Position numbers and translations under genes: made by a program | Shown here: positions 60,475-64,000 of the stretch, in pieces | Position numbering within the stretch: the first letter of the stretch is position 1 | Layout of the letters: each line of letters starts with the position of its first letter | Notes under the pieces: model-generated | The model's input: the letters and a program-made list of their open reading frames with translations, nothing else | What the model was told of the DNA's origin: nothing | Database searches by the model: none | Origin: DATMBF01 sp035559595 | GTDB taxonomy: Bacteria; Bacteroidota; Ignavibacteria; UBA10030 | Assembly (NCBI GenBank): GCA_035559595.1 | Contig: DATMBF010000005.1 | Span: 62,001-126,000, forward strand | DNA length: 64,000 nt | Direction: 5' to 3'

Positions 60475-62151
60475 TTAACGAAGCCTCTCGAGTGCCCTCA
60501 GTTTTTCTTCAGCTCGCCGCTTATATTCGAGCGTGGCTGTGTGTTGCGGATCGATCAGAAGGACTTTGTTCCACTCATCGAGTGCCGCTTTATACTCTTC
60601 TTTGATGTAGAGCTGAACTCCAGCTCTGAAGATTTTGTCGATCTCAGTTTTTAGTGCTTCTCGCGCACGCTCGAGGTACGTCCTGGCATCACGATGTTTC
60701 TCGTCCCGCTGTAACACTTCGACCATTGTGTTTACAGCAACCCAATAATTCGATTCATCGAAGGCGGCTTTTCCACGCTCAAAGATTTCTTGCACTCTCT
60801 TCCCCCGCACGCTTTCGAGACCCTTTCGCGCGTCGGCATTGCGAGGCTCCATGGCGAGCACTCGCTCGAACTCTCTTTGTGCTTCGTCCAGCTGGTTGCG
60901 GCTCAACAGCGTGCGTGCGCGATTCAAGATCGTCTGGACGTTCTCCTTCATCATTCCCTCTAATTCGGTAAGCTTTACCATGATGCTATCATTCAGAGGG
61001 TCGAGTTCAAGCACCTGCTCATACGAACGCCGCGCACGCTCGAAATCTCGCCGCGCTCGAAGACTGTCACCAACCGAGAGCAGCCTTCGCACATTCGATT
61101 CGAGAATTGGTCTAACTGCCTCCAGCCGCTTTTCAACCTCGGAGTGATTCGGTTGCATTTTCAGAATTGTCTGATATCGTTTGATTGCCTCAACATAGTT
61201 CTTTCGTTCTTCAAGTTTCGATGCTTCGTCAAACAGGGCAGAAACGTTACTATCGAGCTCCGCTTGCGTTTGTTCAATCATTGCATGCGCATTGTGAAAA
61301 TATTCATCGTACTCGAGAGCCAGAATGAATTGGTCACGGGCGTCCGACAGCCGTTTTTCTTCATATGCTTCCATCGCTGCTTCAAAATGCTTTGAACGTA
61401 AGTCTTTTGCAGCTTCGCTGAATCTGAAACTTACCGAGAAGACAATGCCGGCTTTGCCGGCCGCGAGCTCAAGTTTCGCAAAGTTGGATTGAAGACTGAC
61501 CCCACCGCGGATTTCCTTAAATGCACGAGATCCAACTTGGAGGCCCAACCAATCTGCAGCCAAGAGTTCGGAACCGACAACGAGTTCACCCCGCTCTGCT
61601 TTTTGCCATCCCGCCTGAACTCTCCAAGTGTCACGCAGGAGCCAAAACCCGACACCTGCTTGCAAACCCATCGGCGAACCGAAAGGCTGCTTCGGCAGAT
61701 CGTTGACACTCACGCCGAAATGAAAGCCGGAATTCGCAGAAACGGAGTCCGGAAAATGGAGTGCAGATCCGACCGAGAAAGAAAACGTTTCCTTCGCATT
61801 TCGAAAAAGGTTCAGCACCGCTCCGATCGTGTGTACGTCGCCGATAAGTCCGCCATAGCCGACGGTGTATTGTGTTGCTTGACCGAGTTGCGCAATTCCG
61901 GCCCCAAACGTACCTACAAAGGGGAAAAAATGCGCAGCACTCATAGAAGAGAAATTTGAAAAGCGATTTGTACTGAGGAGAAACTCCGATTGATGGAGGC
62001 GAGCCATCTCAGCCGGATTAGAAAACAAGGCTGACGGACGGGGGAGCCACATACTTGAACTTCCGCCAAGTGCATAATCGTTACCCCCTGTTGTTTGTGC
62101 AGCGAGAGGAGAAATAATGAAAACAAGAAGAAGGTGGGGGAGGTATTTCAT
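60475..62151 (-). CDS. Outer-membrane barrel-like protein with TPR domain (PorV-like)
   Basis: 558 residues, signal peptide (LLLVFIISPLAAQ). The N-terminal ~250 residues look like an outer-membrane beta-barrel of the PorV/UPF0164 type (ALGGSSSMWLPRPSALFSNP, alternating short strands with SVGSALHFP, LQAGVGFWLL, VSLQSNFAKLELAAG). The C-terminal half is TPR (YEEKRLSDARDQFILALEYD, ERKNYVEAIKRYQTILKMQP, DFERARRSYEQVLELDPLND, NQLDEAQREFERVLAMEPRN, KEEYKAALDEWNKVLLIDP). PorV-type proteins act in T9SS. Start overlaps the cyclase stop (ATGA). Confidence 0.82.
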   Translation of the reverse strand: MKYLPHLLLVFIISPLAAQTTGGNDYALGGSSSMWLPRPSALFSNPAEMARLHQSEFLLSTNRFSNFSSMSAAHFFPFVGTFGAGIAQLGQATQYTVGYGGLIGDVHTIGAVLNLFRNAKETFSFSVGSALHFPDSVSANSGFHFGVSVNDLPKQPFGSPMGLQAGVGFWLLRDTWRVQAGWQKAERGELVVGSELLAADWLGLQVGSRAFKEIRGGVSLQSNFAKLELAAGKAGIVFSVSFRFSEAAKDLRSKHFEAAMEAYEEKRLSDARDQFILALEYDEYFHNAHAMIEQTQAELDSNVSALFDEASKLEERKNYVEAIKRYQTILKMQPNHSEVEKRLEAVRPILESNVRRLLSVGDSLRARRDFERARRSYEQVLELDPLNDSIMVKLTELEGMMKENVQTILNRARTLLSRNQLDEAQREFERVLAMEPRNADARKGLESVRGKRVQEIFERGKAAFDESNYWVAVNTMVEVLQRDEKHRDARTYLERAREALKTEIDKIFRAGVQLYIKEEYKAALDEWNKVLLIDPQHTATLEYKRRAEEKLRALERLR

Positions 62152-63773
62152 TCTACTGGTGCGTAATCAATGCGGTGGACGGGGACTCGCTCCTGTTTTC
62201 CTTTGATAGCGACCTTCCCTTCCGATCGTGTCTTGTAATTGCCGTTGAGTCTCGCAACGACGGTATCGCCAACGAGAATCTGGTCAGCCTCTGCGATGGC
62301 GCACAATCGAGCAGCGAGATTGACCGTATCACCGATGGCGGTGTAGTCCATTCTGTCTTGTGACCCGATGCTTCCCATCACGGCTACTCCTGTCGCAATA
62401 CCGATGCCAACCTTGAGTGTTATGTCGCCGCTGGCCCCCCGTTCCTTGTTGAGTTTTGCCACCGCACATTGGATGTCCACTGCCGCCTTAACGGCCTGCT
62501 GCACCATCTTCTCGCCTGTGAAGATGCTCATAATCCCGTCGCCCAAGAATTTATCAACTACTCCGCCGTTCTGATGAATGATGGTTGTTTGCAGGTCGAG
62601 GTAGTGGTTCAACACGACGACAACCTCTTCAGGCCACTTACTTTCGGAAACAGAAGTGAAGTTTCGGATGTCTGTGAACATGGCGGTAATGACTCGCCGG
62701 CTTCCGCCCAATGTCACCTCTTTTCCCTGGGCGATCATTTGAGCTGTCGCTCTGGAAACAAACTTCTGCATCTCCGTCTTTTCCCGAATCTGCAAGACCA
62801 TCATGTTGAATTCATGGGCGAGGCTGCCTAACTCGTCTTTGACACGAGTGGCTACCGAGACTTTGAGGTCTCCCATCCCCACACGTCTTGCAGCATCGGC
62901 AAGAACGATAATGATATGGACGGCCTTCTTCGAGAAGATCGCCACGAGAGCAATTACAATTATAGAGACAATCGAGGCCGTGAGAATGATAGTGTTTTTG
63001 AGCTCTTCGATTGGAGCAAGCAGGATGGCTTTCGAAAAGCCAACGGAAGCGGCCCCAATAAGGATCTGCTTGGTTTCATTTCCCTCTCTCTTTGACACAG
63101 TAACCGCCTTGATAAATCTGAACGACTCGGGAGACTCGATCGCCCGTGCAGAATCAGTCCTTGCAAGGAGGTCCCACTCCGCCAACGAAATCAGCTTGTT
63201 CATGCTGTCAGGTACCACATGTGCAACAATCGTTCCCGTCCGATCGACGACGAACAAATGATCGAGCCCCGGAATGTTCTGCTTGGTGATATTCTTCACG
63301 TAGTCCTGCAAGACGATGTAAGAGCCCAGGAGAAGATTATCCTCGGCGACAGCGGCAAGACTCTGCACGATGTTCGTGCCCAACACTTGTGTTTGTACGC
63401 GAAGCTCCCGCTCCTGGATCTGCAGCGCAATGGTGCTAATGATGATCGTAACCACAATTACTGAACCGCCGACGATGAGGCTCAGCTTAATCCGAATCTT
63501 TAATCGGAGGAAGGTCTCAACAGCATAACCCCACGCGGCCTGGAGGTTCTCTTTGATCGTGCGAGCAATGCGCCGAATAGCAGGTCTGGCTTTCGTTGTC
63601 TGTTGTTGAACGGAGTCCTGAAGAAGGAGCGTGAGTCGCGTGATTTCTTTCCCGAAACGTTTGGCGAGTGGTATGGTGTGATGAAACGCCTCTTCAACGT
63701 ACTGTCGCGCGGCCGCGATCAGTTTCGACGCTGATGCGAGGATCCGTTTCGGGTCAAAGGAAGGAGTGGACAT
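62148..63773 (-). CDS. Class III adenylate/guanylate cyclase with HAMP domain
   Basis: 541 residues. Two transmembrane helices flank a PDC-like extracytoplasmic sensor (~120-270) and lead to a HAMP (RRVGMGDLKVSVATRVKDEL), then the class III cyclase domain with metal Asp in TAMFTDIRNFT and VDKFLGDGIMSIF, and nucleotide residues DYTAIGDTVNLAARL. The Lys-Thr specificity pair fits adenylate over guanylate. The N-terminal ~80 residues before the first helix are cytoplasmic and basic. Stop overlaps the barrel-TPR gene. Confidence 0.93.
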   Translation of the reverse strand: MSTPSFDPKRILASASKLIAAARQYVEEAFHHTIPLAKRFGKEITRLTLLLQDSVQQQTTKARPAIRRIARTIKENLQAAWGYAVETFLRLKIRIKLSLIVGGSVIVVTIIISTIALQIQERELRVQTQVLGTNIVQSLAAVAEDNLLLGSYIVLQDYVKNITKQNIPGLDHLFVVDRTGTIVAHVVPDSMNKLISLAEWDLLARTDSARAIESPESFRFIKAVTVSKREGNETKQILIGAASVGFSKAILLAPIEELKNTIILTASIVSIIVIALVAIFSKKAVHIIIVLADAARRVGMGDLKVSVATRVKDELGSLAHEFNMMVLQIREKTEMQKFVSRATAQMIAQGKEVTLGGSRRVITAMFTDIRNFTSVSESKWPEEVVVVLNHYLDLQTTIIHQNGGVVDKFLGDGIMSIFTGEKMVQQAVKAAVDIQCAVAKLNKERGASGDITLKVGIGIATGVAVMGSIGSQDRMDYTAIGDTVNLAARLCAIAEADQILVGDTVVARLNGNYKTRSEGKVAIKGKQERVPVHRIDYAPVE

Positions 63774-63816
63774 CGGTCTCCCTGCAATCCATCAAAGAAG
63801 CTTTTGAAGGCCACAC

Positions 63817-63845
63817 ACTCTACGAGATAAAAGTGAAAAAAGCAA
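63817..63845 (-). promoter_or_regulatory. Predicted promoter of the cyclase operon
   Basis: Minus-strand TTGCTT (63845-63840) and TAGAGT (63822-63817), 17-base spacer. The cyclase ATG at 63773 has GGGAGA upstream. Confidence 0.5.
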
Positions 63846-63859
63846 TGCAAGCCGAAAGC

Positions 63860-64000
63860 CTAGATTCCCTGCATGCGCTTCAAGAGTTGGATTTGTCCTG
63901 CATGGTAAATGTCGTGTGCGGCAATCCCATAGATCAGTCTTGCAACCGTATGTTTGCTGCCGGGTGACTTTCGGTAAAGATCGCGCGGCTTTAACGCTGT
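63860..64000 (-). CDS. DinB/YfiT-family protein, 3' end only
   Basis: Only the last 46 codons lie in the window; the frame is open to base 64000 and ends in TAG at 63860-63862. The end reads ...HTVARLIYGIAAHDIYHAGQ then IQLLKRMQGI, and the HDIYHAGQ motif carries the last two metal-ligand His of the DinB/YfiT four-helix bundle. The same family, with a different sequence, occurs at 41620-42099. The frame is short and unlisted as a long ORF, but the motif is specific. Confidence 0.8.
   Translation of the reverse strand, partial: TALKPRDLYRKSPGSKHTVARLIYGIAAHDIYHAGQIQLLKRMQGI

Noticed and set aside
63668..63967. 99-codon plus-strand frame at the right edge
   Set aside because: Antisense to the cyclase start and to the DinB-like fragment, whose HDIYHAGQ motif is convincing.

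Overview
The window reads as one contiguous bacterial chromosome segment of moderate G+C, densely packed with about 60 protein genes and no tRNA, rRNA, CRISPR array or intact insertion sequence that I could recognise. The gene content suggests the Bacteroidota/Chlorobi (FCB) side of the tree, most likely an Ignavibacteria- or Kapabacteria-like lineage. Supporting signs are a secreted metalloprotease with a type IX secretion (T9SS) style C-terminal domain, a PorV-like barrel/TPR protein, many TPR proteins, System I (Ccm) cytochrome c maturation, multiheme cytochromes and Cu efflux lipoproteins with CPMHP/CPxCGMAL metal motifs. Promoters that can be read have ordinary TTGnnn-17-TAnnnT spacing and many genes have GGAG-type ribosome binding sites, which argues against classical Bacteroidia. 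The assignment is inference; no marker gene search was possible.

Layout. 1-4437 (+): a TPR protein cut by the window edge, pyrK, pyrD and folC. 4420-9103 (+): a near-consensus promoter, a C-rich leader, rho, and a thiolase / 3-hydroxyacyl-CoA dehydrogenase / acyl-CoA dehydrogenase trio closed by a hairpin. 9175-16595 (+): an operator-like promoter drives capA, lemA, a TPM protein, aroF, a PAS-PAS-GAF histidine kinase, two response regulators and a nitrilase-family amidase. 16618-30774 (+): htpX, then gdhA, a tail-anchored protein, a second capA, bamD, a thioesterase, a VCBS propeller protein, a T9SS-type metalloprotease and ccmABCDEF, closed by a bidirectional terminator at 30813-30837.

30872-39758 (-): a copper/silver-type resistance operon with a promoter and palindromes at 39787-39878, a Cys-rich secreted protein, CusC/CusB/CusA-like efflux, a methyltransferase and three metal-related lipoproteins. 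40012-46639 (-): terC, a MOSC protein, a BstA/YfiT-type protein, a REP-like repeat, an amidohydrolase, apaG, an APC permease and a Rieske oxygenase. The oxygenase and a TPR gene (46804, +) diverge from a shared region with two good promoters. 48526-49230 (+) is a YwaF-type membrane protein.

49232-56709 (-): the most unusual block. It is a tightly packed six-gene unit behind a single readable promoter, encoding a tandem amidohydrolase pair (one apparently a pseudoenzyme), a secreted protein, a pentaheme cytochrome with five mono-heme domains, an octaheme cytochrome fused to TPRs, and a four-helix membrane protein with intramembrane histidines. 56912-64000: dinB (Pol IV), a TIR-like repeat, an FKBP lipoprotein, a DUF2238 membrane protein, a thioredoxin-like protein, the barrel-TPR protein coupled to a class III cyclase, and the 3' end of a DinB/YfiT-like gene running off the window.

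Functionally, the Ccm system at 25.8-30.8 kb would supply heme attachment for the 13 CXXCH sites encoded at 49.7-53.6 kb. The CcmE here carries a CxxxY heme motif and no CcmG/H is present, which points to the variant System I*. No gene-free stretch exceeds about 260 bases; the longest are 39759-40011 (Cu operon control region) and 58070-58303 (inverted-repeat element).
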